The notes under the pieces were generated by a model that ran no database searches, was not told the DNA's origin, and saw only the letters and a program-made list of their open reading frames with translations. Source: Deltaproteobacteria bacterium (GTDB lineage: Bacteria; Desulfobacterota; BSN033; UBA1163). Taken from it: a DNA stretch of 63,056 bases. How positions within the stretch are numbered: the first letter of the stretch is position 1; every line of letters begins with the position of its first letter. The stretch covers positions 1 to 63,056 of the forward strand of contig JAGVBT010000040.1 of NCBI GenBank assembly GCA_020059605.1. Direction: 5' to 3'. Below, in pieces: positions 41,575 through 48,216 of the stretch. A program made the translations under genes and the position numbers.

Positions 41575-42591
41575 ATGGAAATCAAATTCGAGCGATTCCA
41601 TCTCCAATCGGACCTCCTTTCGCCCCTCAAGGATTTTGAGTCCGTCTCTATCCCGACGGAAATCCGGATCGATCCCCTGACGAAAAGAAAGAGCCGGATC
41701 ATCACCTGGTCCCTTCCCTCGACAGGGAAGTTCGATTTTTCTCGGATGATCGAGGAGTCGAAGGGGTGTATCTTCTGCCCGGAGAATGTCCTCCAGAAGA
41801 CGCCCAGGTATTTAAAAGAGATCGTACCCGAAGGGAGGGTTTCCGCCGGGGAGGCAATCGGTTTTCCGAATCTCTTCCCGGCAGGAACCTATGGAAGCGT
41901 GGTTGTCCTCTGCAGGGATCATTTCCTGAACCTACATGAATTCACCCCCGAGATCTATGTCGAGGGGTTTTCCGTTGCCGTTGAGATCATCCGGAAGACC
42001 ATGGCCTACGACCTCCATGCCCGCTTCTGGCAAATCAGCCAGAACTTTCTCCTTCCGGGGGGAAGCAGTATCCTCCATCCCCATCTTCAAGTCATAGGAG
42101 ACCCAACTCCCACCAATGAGATGGAATGGCTCATCGATGCGGGTTCCTCTTATTACGAGAAGAACAATACCCTCTTCTGGAACGATCTCGTGCGCATGGA
42201 AGAGAAACTTGGAGAGAGGTATATCGCTACCTCCGGCAAGGTTCATTGGTTCGTTCCCTTTGCCCCCATCGGATTCAACGAAGTCTGCGGCATGGTGGAG
42301 GATCACGCCTCTCTCACCACGCTTGGTCAAGAGGAAATCTCATCCCTCGCCAAAGGAATTGTCTCTACGCTAAGGTATTATTATGATAAAGATCTCAACA
42401 GCTTTAATTTTGCCATTTACTCAATCTCCGGAGAAGGATCTCATCGGCTTCTCATCCGGATCATCTCCAGAACCCCCATCCAGTCTTATTATCTGAACGA
42501 TTGGACCTCCTTCGAAGTCCTTCAATCCGAGCTCACATCCAATATCTATCCCGAGGTGCTTTGCCGTGAAATCCGCCCCTACTTCTCCTGA
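41575..42591 (+). CDS. GalT-like / HIT-superfamily nucleotidyltransferase
   Basis: 338 residues from ATG 41575; the longer open frame upstream lacks a plausible start. Zinc-type CIFCPEN near residue 65 and the GGSSILHPHLQVIGDPTPTN box resemble galactose-1-phosphate uridylyltransferase, whose HPHxQ holds the catalytic His. IYSISGEGSHRLLIRIISR lies near the end. It probably transfers a nucleotide to or from a sugar phosphate. True GalT carries HPHGQ; Leu replaces Gly here, so the substrate may differ. Its 3' end overlaps the ppx gene by 26 nt. Confidence 0.78.
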   Translation: MEIKFERFHLQSDLLSPLKDFESVSIPTEIRIDPLTKRKSRIITWSLPSTGKFDFSRMIEESKGCIFCPENVLQKTPRYLKEIVPEGRVSAGEAIGFPNLFPAGTYGSVVVLCRDHFLNLHEFTPEIYVEGFSVAVEIIRKTMAYDLHARFWQISQNFLLPGGSSILHPHLQVIGDPTPTNEMEWLIDAGSSYYEKNNTLFWNDLVRMEEKLGERYIATSGKVHWFVPFAPIGFNEVCGMVEDHASLTTLGQEEISSLAKGIVSTLRYYYDKDLNSFNFAIYSISGEGSHRLLIRIISRTPIQSYYLNDWTSFEVLQSELTSNIYPEVLCREIRPYFS

Positions 42592-43525
42592 ACGGGTGGC
42601 TTGCATCGACATCGGGACAAACACCATCCTCCTGCTCATCGCAGAAGTCCGCCGGGGCAAGCTGATGCCGCTCTTTGATACCGAGACCATGGTCCGGCTG
42701 GGCGAAGGACTCCACAAAAAAGGGATGCTCTCAGAAGGGGCCATGGAGAGGGGGCTGCGAACGTTAGAAGGATACTTGAAACGATGCCGGGACATGCGGG
42801 TGGAAAAAATCTTCGTTGTTGGCACAAACGCGCTCAGGGAAGCAAAAAACTCAGATTATTTTCTAACGATGGTTAAAGAAAAACTGGATCTTTCCGTTGA
42901 GGTCATCTCGGGGGAGAAAGAAGCCTTCCTCTCCTTTTTGGCTGTGGCCCGTGATCTTAAAACACCTTCCAAGCCCATCCTGGTGGTGGATGTGGGAGGA
43001 GGAAGCACGGAGTTGATCCATGGAAATGGCGCTATCCTTCACCAGTGGGTCAGTCTGCCTCTTGGGATTGTCCGATTTTCAGAAAGGTTTCTTCTCTCCG
43101 ATCCGGTTAAAGAGACGGAATGGAGGACTATGGCAGATGAGATTCGAAAGCAACTCTCACGTTTTTCATTTTCTAAAGAACCCCTATCGATGATCTCAAT
43201 CGGAGGAACCGGAACGGCATTGGCATCAGTGGAACTCGGGCTTGAGAAATTTATCCCTGAAAAGATCCACCGGTTTGTTCTGACAAGGGAGGCTCTCCAG
43301 GCCCAGTTGTCTCTTTATCGCTCGAAAACTTTCGAAGAGAGAAAAAAGATCAAAGGGCTTCCACCCTCCAGGGCGGATGTCATCTTGGCAGGCGGGACGA
43401 TTCTCTACCTCATCATGGAAGGAGCCGGTTGTTCATCCTTAATGGTCAGCACTCATGGCGTCAGGTATGGTCTTCTTTATCAAAAACTCACCCTTTGGCA
43501 ACGAGTTGTTTTAAAACGAGAGTGA
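42566..43525 (+). CDS. Ppx/GppA-family exopolyphosphatase / pppGpp phosphatase
   Basis: 319 residues from GTG 42566, overlapping the GalT-like gene; a GTG at 42596 is an alternative. ASKHA fold: ACIDIGTNTILLLIAEV, EVISGEKEAFLSFLAVAR, LVVDVGGGSTELIHGNGA and ISIGGTGTALASVELGL. Such enzymes shorten polyphosphate or convert pppGpp to ppGpp. The one-domain length (~310) matches the short Ppx-like form. It ends tail-to-tail with a cupin gene, overlapping by 38 nt. Confidence 0.92.
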   Translation: MKSAPTSPERVACIDIGTNTILLLIAEVRRGKLMPLFDTETMVRLGEGLHKKGMLSEGAMERGLRTLEGYLKRCRDMRVEKIFVVGTNALREAKNSDYFLTMVKEKLDLSVEVISGEKEAFLSFLAVARDLKTPSKPILVVDVGGGSTELIHGNGAILHQWVSLPLGIVRFSERFLLSDPVKETEWRTMADEIRKQLSRFSFSKEPLSMISIGGTGTALASVELGLEKFIPEKIHRFVLTREALQAQLSLYRSKTFEERKKIKGLPPSRADVILAGGTILYLIMEGAGCSSLMVSTHGVRYGLLYQKLTLWQRVVLKRE

Positions 43526-43823
43526 CCAGAACCATGAACCTGCCCTGACCCGGATTCTTAGGGCCCACAGGAACTTCCCCCTTACAGAAGACGAGGTCCC
43601 CTTTCTTAAAGGATTTCTCCTCATCTCCGATCACCAGGGCCCCTTCCCCATCCACTCCATAGAGAATAACTTCCAGGGCCCCCGGATGGGGATGAGGAGG
43701 CATGGTCTGCCCGGGTTCAAAACAGATCAAAACGGCTGCGCCCGCATCGCCGATGTGGATCTGCTTGGGTACAAAATTTTCTTTGGAAAATTCGGCCTTT
43801 TCAAAAAGATGAATCGGTTCCAT
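43488..43823 (-). CDS. cupin-domain protein
   Basis: 111 residues, a single cupin beta-barrel. Motif 1 is PPHPHPGALEVILYGVDGEG, with His/His/Glu for a metal. Motif 2 (LVFCKGEVPVGPKNPG) has Val where the usual metal His stands (PHGxxN), so metal binding may be weaker or altered. The gene may be the last of the minus-strand stress cluster; a repeat-filled spacer separates it from the disulfide-protein gene. Function unknown. Confidence 0.82.
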   Translation of the reverse strand: MEPIHLFEKAEFSKENFVPKQIHIGDAGAAVLICFEPGQTMPPHPHPGALEVILYGVDGEGALVIGDEEKSFKKGDLVFCKGEVPVGPKNPGQGRFMVLVTLVLKQLVAKG

Positions 43824-43835
43824 AATTTACCCCCA

Positions 43836-43997
43836 AAATACGAAATCCGAATATCGAAATCCGAAACAAACCCCAATTTTCAAATATTCAAAACTTCATT
43901 TTTCTTTGAGTTTCGAATTTGAATTTTGGTCATTTGAAATTGTTTCGAAATTCGCCACGGTACGGGCGGTCGTACCGACCGAATTTCGTGATTCGAA
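43836..43997. repeat. TTCGAAAT/GAAATCCG word repeat
   Basis: Spacer packed with near-tandem words: AAATCCGAATATCGAAATCC, TTTCAAATATTCAAAAC, GAGTTTCGAATTTGAATTTT, TTTGAAATTGTTTCGAAATT, with a short GGTACGGGCGGTCGTACC-like GC inset. Both orientations of the TTCGAAA word occur. No coding potential. Confidence 0.55.
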
Positions 43998-43998
43998 T

Positions 43999-44202
43999 TT
44001 ATTCTAATGCATTCAATTCTTTCACGATGACCTCAGGATCGATGTTGTGCATCATCGCCCCGAAAGAGATCGATTCCATATTCATCCCCGGGCAGGTAAA
44101 GCAACCCTGCCCGAAATACTTCTGGATCACCTTGACCGCTTCCGGATTGACCTTTAACACTTCTCCGATGACCATATCTTTGTTGAATTTTTTCTCAGCC
44201 AT
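43999..44202 (-). CDS. hybrid-cluster-protein-associated redox disulfide domain protein (DUF1858)
   Basis: 67 residues from ATG 44200-44202, with GGAGGTTTTGAA upstream. It matches the DUF1858 / prismane-associated disulfide family: MVIGEVLKVNPEAVKVIQKY, then GQGCFTCPGMNMESI with the conserved CxxC, and HNIDPEVIVKELN. Members often accompany hybrid cluster protein and nitrosative-stress genes. It would act as a small thiol/disulfide partner. It lies in the minus-strand run controlled by an Fnr-like box further upstream. Confidence 0.87.
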   Translation of the reverse strand: MAEKKFNKDMVIGEVLKVNPEAVKVIQKYFGQGCFTCPGMNMESISFGAMMHNIDPEVIVKELNALE

Positions 44203-44220
44203 TTCAAAACCTCCGGTTCT

Positions 44221-44283
44221 ATTTCGGAACTCGGATTGCGGATTTCGGATTTTAATTCCGTATTCCGCACTCCGCAATCTGCA
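44221..44283. repeat. TTCGGA-word intergenic repeat (copy 2)
   Basis: Reads TTTCGGAACTCGGATTGCGG, then ATTTCGGATTTTAATTCCG, TATTCCGCACTCCGCA and ATCTGCATTAAT. Word order and length match the hom-thrC spacer (11940-12009), giving an imperfect repeat pair 32 kb apart. Confidence 0.6.
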
Positions 44284-44688
44284 TTAATTTTTTTGCGGTG
44301 TCATACTCTTCCACATATTAAAGATAAAGAGAAATATTGAAACGCCCTGACCCAGTCCAAAGAGGATAGCCAGCAAATGCCACATCCCGCCCCGGGAGGC
44401 CTCCAGGATCCAGGAAACGGAGAGACCGATGAGCGTGATATTGGCCAGCCAGACCTGGGCATTCCCGAGCCGGTGGCTATAAACCGGCCTGCCCATGAAC
44501 CGGGGAAGAATGTGGTATCCCACGCCATAGACCATCATGGCCATGAATCCAAGGAGGAGAAGATGACCGTGAACCCTTCCATGGGTATACCGGACATCCG
44601 GCCAAATGAGCATCTCGATTCCCATCACCACACCGATTCCAAGGTAGACCAGACTTGCTTTAACAAACGCCTTCGCATACTTATCCAT
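44284..44688 (-). CDS. short heme-copper-oxidase subunit I-like membrane protein
   Basis: 134 residues with about four membrane helices. The second helix region RYTHGRVHGHLLLLGFMAMM with VYGVGYHILPRF carries several His placed as in the heme-binding helix of cbb3/NO-reductase catalytic subunits. It is far too short to be a full subunit I (~450 residues or more). Similar small proteins are annotated as cytochrome-c-oxidase-like. In this context a heme-binding NO or redox sensor is possible. AGGAGGCGAAGG precedes the ATG. Confidence 0.7.
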   Translation of the reverse strand: MDKYAKAFVKASLVYLGIGVVMGIEMLIWPDVRYTHGRVHGHLLLLGFMAMMVYGVGYHILPRFMGRPVYSHRLGNAQVWLANITLIGLSVSWILEASRGGMWHLLAILFGLGQGVSIFLFIFNMWKSMTPQKN

Positions 44689-44752
44689 CCCTTCGCCTCC
44701 TCAAATCCAATTCTCGGAAAGGATCTCGCCCTGAAAGCTGACCCCCACCGAT

Positions 44753-44845
44753 TTAAGAGAAAACCTTTCTCTTTGAGTTTTCGAGGGCCTGTTTGGCCAA
44801 CTGGAGCAATCCCATACAGCAGGGTGTATGAAAATAAGTTTCCAT
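44753..44845 (-). CDS. possible 30-residue small protein
   Basis: ATG 44843-44845 follows GGGGGAGGAC and opens a frame METYFHTPCCMGLLQLAKQA ending after 30 residues. The adjacent CC pair and helical continuation look protein-like. It fills the spacer between the NifU-domain and oxidase-like genes on the same strand. It is too short for certainty. Confidence 0.35.
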   Translation of the reverse strand: METYFHTPCCMGLLQLAKQALENSKRKVFS

Positions 44846-44872
44846 GTCCTCCCCCCCCTCATCTAAAAAAGG

Positions 44873-45091
44873 TTACACGGCTTCCACTCGCTTTATGTCC
44901 GGAACCGCTCTCTTAATTGTTGCTTCCACTCCCCGGGTCAGGGTCATCTGCGACATCGGACATCCCCCGCAAGCGCCTTTCAATCTCACCTTGACAATCC
45001 CATCGACCACGTCGACCAATTCCACGTCCCCTCCGTCGGCCTGGAGAGCCGGCCGGATGATTTTCAATGCTTCTTCAATCTTTTCTTTCAT
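44873..45091 (-). CDS. NifU C-terminal-domain (Nfu-type) Fe-S carrier
   Basis: 72 residues from ATG 45089-45091 (AAAGGAGAAA upstream). It is a stand-alone NifU C-terminal domain: EEALKIIRPALQADGGDVEL, then VVDGIVKVRLKGACGGCP with the CxxC that holds a [4Fe-4S] cluster, and RGVEATIKRAVPDI. Such proteins deliver clusters and help repair them after oxidative or nitrosative damage, which fits the neighbours. Confidence 0.92.
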   Translation of the reverse strand: MKEKIEEALKIIRPALQADGGDVELVDVVDGIVKVRLKGACGGCPMSQMTLTRGVEATIKRAVPDIKRVEAV

Positions 45092-45150
45092 CTTTTTCTC
45101 CTTTCCCGGGATGGTAAATCCCATCGGCTCTTTTCACACCAAACCCCGTA

Positions 45151-45297
45151 TCATCCACCATGGATGAGCATCGGGAGGCATCGGGTGCATACGTGCAGAT
45201 CCTCACCGCCCTTTCGGCAGGCCAGCAAAACCGCCTGGTGTTCCGTTTTATTGCAGATAAAACACGAATTCTCTTTTTTACCTGTTTTTTCAGCCAT
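45151..45297 (-). CDS. small zinc-finger-like protein
   Basis: 48 residues from ATG 45295-45297, preceded by AAAAGGAGGAAAAA. It has CFIC near residue 12 and CTRCLPMLIHGG at the end, with a Cys in LACRKGGEDLHVC between: two CxxC pairs able to bind zinc or an Fe-S cluster. It is the first gene after the Fnr-like box at 45346-45359. The strong site and conserved-looking cysteine pattern support it. Confidence 0.75.
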   Translation of the reverse strand: MAEKTGKKENSCFICNKTEHQAVLLACRKGGEDLHVCTRCLPMLIHGG

Positions 45298-45345
45298 TTT
45301 TTCCTCCTTTTAACAAAACCGTAACCCTCTTTTAAAAAAATTACA

Positions 45346-45359
45346 TTGACCTAAATCAA
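45346..45359 (-). promoter_or_regulatory. Fnr/HcpR-like operator of the minus-strand stress cluster
   Basis: TTGACCTAAATCAA is a near-palindrome of the Crp/Fnr type. On the minus strand, 22 nt lie between it and TACGGT (45323-45318), a -10-like hexamer that keeps the three most conserved bases. That is the class II activator spacing (centre -41.5). The first gene begins ~14 nt beyond the expected transcription start. Confidence 0.65.
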
Positions 45360-45409
45360 ATCTTTTTCATTTTCCCCATCACCCCCTCTCCCGATCTCCC
45401 CATCTGGTT

Positions 45410-45775
45410 TTATGCGAAATAGTGATACAGAAGATCCACACGGCCGTGTTTGATCATATACATTCCCGAAAACTTCATAATCTCTCGAATTTTTTCTTTA
45501 TACTCTCCCTTGTAGCATTGGGTCTCGCATTTCTTGCACATGGGTTTTGGGTCGTGTGGACATTTCAACCGCATGGTCAGGCCGTAGGTCAGGAGCTTCG
45601 TGCATTCGGGACAGAGGGAGATCTCTTTCTTCTCAATCTCCTTAAGATCATACAGCCGGAAAGAGAAAGGGTTCCTTTCACCATTGTGATTCTCCCTGCA
45701 GAAAATATCGACAAACCTGATCAGGGTCCGTATATCCGCCTTCTCTTTTTCTGAGATATTTCCCTTTTGGGCCAA
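45410..45775 (-). CDS. YgbA_NO (nitrous-oxide-stimulated promoter) family protein
   Basis: 121 residues from TTG 45773-45775, chosen for AAGGAGAG 4 nt upstream; a TTG at 45808 is also in frame but overlaps the predicted promoter. Family pattern: IRFVDIFCRENHNGERNPFS, LCPECTKLLTYGLTMRLKC, CPHDPKPMCKKCETQCY and REIMKFSGMYMIKHGR. The cysteine-rich centre probably binds an Fe-S cluster or zinc. E. coli YgbA is NO-induced and supports recovery from nitrosative stress. An Fnr-like class II promoter precedes it. Confidence 0.88.
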   Translation of the reverse strand: MAQKGNISEKEKADIRTLIRFVDIFCRENHNGERNPFSFRLYDLKEIEKKEISLCPECTKLLTYGLTMRLKCPHDPKPMCKKCETQCYKGEYKEKIREIMKFSGMYMIKHGRVDLLYHYFA

Positions 45776-45806
45776 TGGTCTCTCCTTCACTTTTCTCTTT
45801 GGTATC

Positions 45807-45848
45807 AATATAGCGCCCCCACAGAAAGAGTTCCTTGACCTAAGTCAA
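45807..45848 (-). promoter_or_regulatory. Fnr/HcpR-like class II promoter of ygbA
   Basis: TTGACCTAAGTCAA (45835-45848), a near-perfect palindrome, lies exactly 22 nt from TATATT (45812-45807 on the minus strand), so the box centre would be at -41.5. This is the geometry of promoters activated by Crp/Fnr proteins. The same box is 25 nt upstream of the divergent acyl-CoA synthetase gene, where it may repress. Confidence 0.72.
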
Positions 45849-45873
45849 TAGAATAAGTTAAAAAAAAACTCCA

Positions 45874-47253
45874 ATGGACTTCTTCTTCGAACCCAATGGG
45901 ATTGCGGTGGTCGGAGCCACTCCCGAGCCTCAAAGCGGGGGCTTGAATCTGCTCGTCAATCTCACCCGAGGCTATAAAGGCCCCATCTTTCCCGTGAATC
46001 CCAAATATAATCACATCCTTGGATTAAAATGTTATCCCCGGGTATCGGAGATCAACGGCCCCCTCGATCTCTGTATCATCTTTGTTCCAGCGAAGGCTGT
46101 TCCCCGGGTACTGGAAGACTGCGTACTAAAAGGGGTCCGTGGGGTCATGATTGAGTCAGGTGGCTTTGCGGAAGTGGGGCCGGATGGAAAAGCGCTCCAG
46201 GAGCAATGCCTTGCCATTGCCAGAAGGGGTGGAATCAGGATATGGGGACCCAACTGCATGGGCCTGATTGATACGGCAAAGCCCTATATCTTTTCTTTTG
46301 TCATTCCGAAAGATATGGAGGAGGCCATCCGTCCAGGCCCGATTTCGCTGATCGTTCAGAGCGGCCTTTTGTCCGGGGGATTCATCATCACCCTCATGGG
46401 GAACAAAACCCTCGGCCTTTCAAAAATCTGTTCAATCGGCAACAAATCCGATGTAGCCGAAAACGAACTCCTGGAGTTTCTTACGGACGATCCCGCGACC
46501 AAGGTCATCTGTCTCTATCTCGAATCCTTCATGAACGGGCGCCGTTTTTTTGAACTTGCATCTTCATCGAAAAAACCGATTGTGGTCCTCAAGGGCGGAA
46601 AGACACCCTCCGGAGCAAAGGCTTCCTTCAGCCACACGGCATCTCTTGCCGGTGATTACGAATTGATCAAGGGAATTCTCAGGCAGGCTCGTGTTGTCCA
46701 GGCTGACGATTTTTTTGAGATGATGGACATTGCAAGAACTCTTGAAAAGAACTTTTATCTCCGGCGGGTCCGCGCGGGAAAACCGAGGATCGCCATACTC
46801 ACTTACAGCGGCGCATCAGGAATTGTCACAGCGGACCACATGGACCCATATGGCCTGATATTGGCGGACCTCTCCCCCCAAACCCGGAAACGATTGCAGG
46901 AGCTCTCCCCCGACTGGATGCCTGTCAAAAACCCGGTGGATTACTGGCCCGCCATAGAAAAAAACGGGCCTTCGCTTGCCTACAAGCATGCCCTTGAGAC
47001 GCTCCATGAGGATCCTGAAGTCGACGGGATCATCGTTCACATCTATGCCGGGCACGGGATATGGCTTCTCAATCCAAAGGAGATTCTGTCAGGCGTAAAA
47101 GGGTCGAGGAAACCCATTCTTTTCTGGTTAATCGGGCCGGAAAAGAACCGGGAAGCCACCCGGTTGCCCCTCGAAGAGGAGGGCTGGCCGACCTTTCATG
47201 AAATTCACCGCACCGTCCGTGTGATGGGAAGCCTCTTCGAAAAACCGGGCTGA
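45874..47253 (+). CDS. ADP-forming acyl-CoA synthetase, alpha-subunit-like (CoA-binding) protein
   Basis: 459 residues. CoA-binding Rossmann start: GIAVVGATPEPQSGGLNLL and PIFPVNPKYNHILG; then WGPNCMGLIDT, ISLIVQSGLLSGG and the SHTASLAGD loop with the His that is phosphorylated in the succinyl/acetyl-CoA synthetase family. No ATP-grasp beta subunit is fused or adjacent. It would join acids to CoA, or the reverse to make ATP, typical of anaerobes. No Shine-Dalgarno sequence precedes ATG 45874. The Fnr-like box upstream suggests shared control with the stress genes. Confidence 0.88.
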   Translation: MDFFFEPNGIAVVGATPEPQSGGLNLLVNLTRGYKGPIFPVNPKYNHILGLKCYPRVSEINGPLDLCIIFVPAKAVPRVLEDCVLKGVRGVMIESGGFAEVGPDGKALQEQCLAIARRGGIRIWGPNCMGLIDTAKPYIFSFVIPKDMEEAIRPGPISLIVQSGLLSGGFIITLMGNKTLGLSKICSIGNKSDVAENELLEFLTDDPATKVICLYLESFMNGRRFFELASSSKKPIVVLKGGKTPSGAKASFSHTASLAGDYELIKGILRQARVVQADDFFEMMDIARTLEKNFYLRRVRAGKPRIAILTYSGASGIVTADHMDPYGLILADLSPQTRKRLQELSPDWMPVKNPVDYWPAIEKNGPSLAYKHALETLHEDPEVDGIIVHIYAGHGIWLLNPKEILSGVKGSRKPILFWLIGPEKNREATRLPLEEEGWPTFHEIHRTVRVMGSLFEKPG

Positions 47254-47277
47254 AAGGGTATAAGGAAAAACCGGATA

Positions 47278-47967
47278 TCATATCTTCAAACCCGAGGCCA
47301 GCTCCTCCAATCCCCGCCGATTGAGGATGACGATGTGATTCTTCCTCACATCGATGATCCCCTTGGCTTTCATCTTCGCCAACGTCCTGGAAAGGGTCTC
47401 GCTGATCGTCCCCAGCTTTGAGGCAAGTTGAGTCTTGCTCAGGTCGAGTTCAACCTCCTCGGCGTGTTTCCCTCCTTTTGACGATTTGATGGAGAGATCG
47501 ATCAGGTATTTTGCGATTCTTGAGGACACCTCTTTCAGGGAGAGCTCCTCGATCAAGGATGCGAAGCCTCTCAAAAAGTGGGAAAGGGAAACGATCATGT
47601 TGATGCTGAGCCGGGGATTCTTCTCGATCAACCCGATGAAATCTCTTTTGGGAAAGAAAAGAAGCTGGCTGTCAACCAAGGCCTCGGCAAATGCGGGATA
47701 ACTTCCTTCGAGAAAAAGAGCCGCCTCGGCAAAAGAACCCGGCGCCGAAACGACATGCAGAATTTGCTCCTTGCCCTCAGAAGAAATCTTGTAGAGCTTT
47801 ATCTTTCCTGAGAGGATCATATAAAACCCTCTTGCCTCTTCCCCGTCGGAAAAAAGAACATCCTTCTTTTTGACCTGCCTGAGGGCGGCAATCGCCCTCA
47901 CCTTCTGCAGGTCTTCGTCCTTCAATCCGGCAAAAAGCGGGCATCTTTTTAAAAGATCGATCGACAT
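47278..47967 (-). CDS. Crp/Fnr-family transcription regulator (HcpR/Dnr-like)
   Basis: 229 residues from ATG 47965-47967; upstream in-frame ATGs lie in repeat DNA. A cNMP-type sensor domain starts LKRCPLFAGLKDEDLQKVRA; the dimer helix is followed by a winged HTH, LSKTQLASKLGTISETLSRT, whose E-x-x-S-R pattern reads TTGA half-sites as in FNR. The four N-terminal cysteines of FNR are absent, so oxygen sensing by a cluster is unlikely; HcpR/Dnr-type regulators sense NO through heme. Two matching boxes lie 1.4-2.6 kb away. The upstream spacer is a GGAACATT-word repeat. Confidence 0.87.
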   Translation of the reverse strand: MSIDLLKRCPLFAGLKDEDLQKVRAIAALRQVKKKDVLFSDGEEARGFYMILSGKIKLYKISSEGKEQILHVVSAPGSFAEAALFLEGSYPAFAEALVDSQLLFFPKRDFIGLIEKNPRLSINMIVSLSHFLRGFASLIEELSLKEVSSRIAKYLIDLSIKSSKGGKHAEEVELDLSKTQLASKLGTISETLSRTLAKMKAKGIIDVRKNHIVILNRRGLEELASGLKI

Positions 47968-47972
47968 AGGAT

Positions 47973-48017
47973 ACCGGAACATTGGAACAATGGAACGATG
48001 GAACATTGGCTGGGAAC
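47973..48017. repeat. GGAACATT-word tandem repeat
   Basis: GGAACATT-GGAACAAT-GGAACGAT-GGAACATT, four 8-nt near-copies in a row, then GGCTGGGAACC. It lies in the upstream region of the Crp/Fnr gene and may affect its leader. Confidence 0.7.
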
Positions 48018-48216
48018 CCATCTTTCGATTATTCCAAAACTCCATTGAAATTTATAGGGTTTTTCCCTTTTTTGCAAGTAAAAAAGAGGGGGCCCTGTTG
48101 GACAGATCCAATTCATTAATATTTACAAGCAATTAGGCTCATAATGGGAGAACAACCTCTTCTTTTGAAGGCCATTCCGCCGGACCCGGGATAGGTTCAG
48201 TATATTGAATCGATAA

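Noticed and set aside
43836-44286. CRISPR array or CRISPR-like repeats
   Set aside because: The repeated words are short, degenerate, in both orientations and without constant-length spacers; no cas genes.
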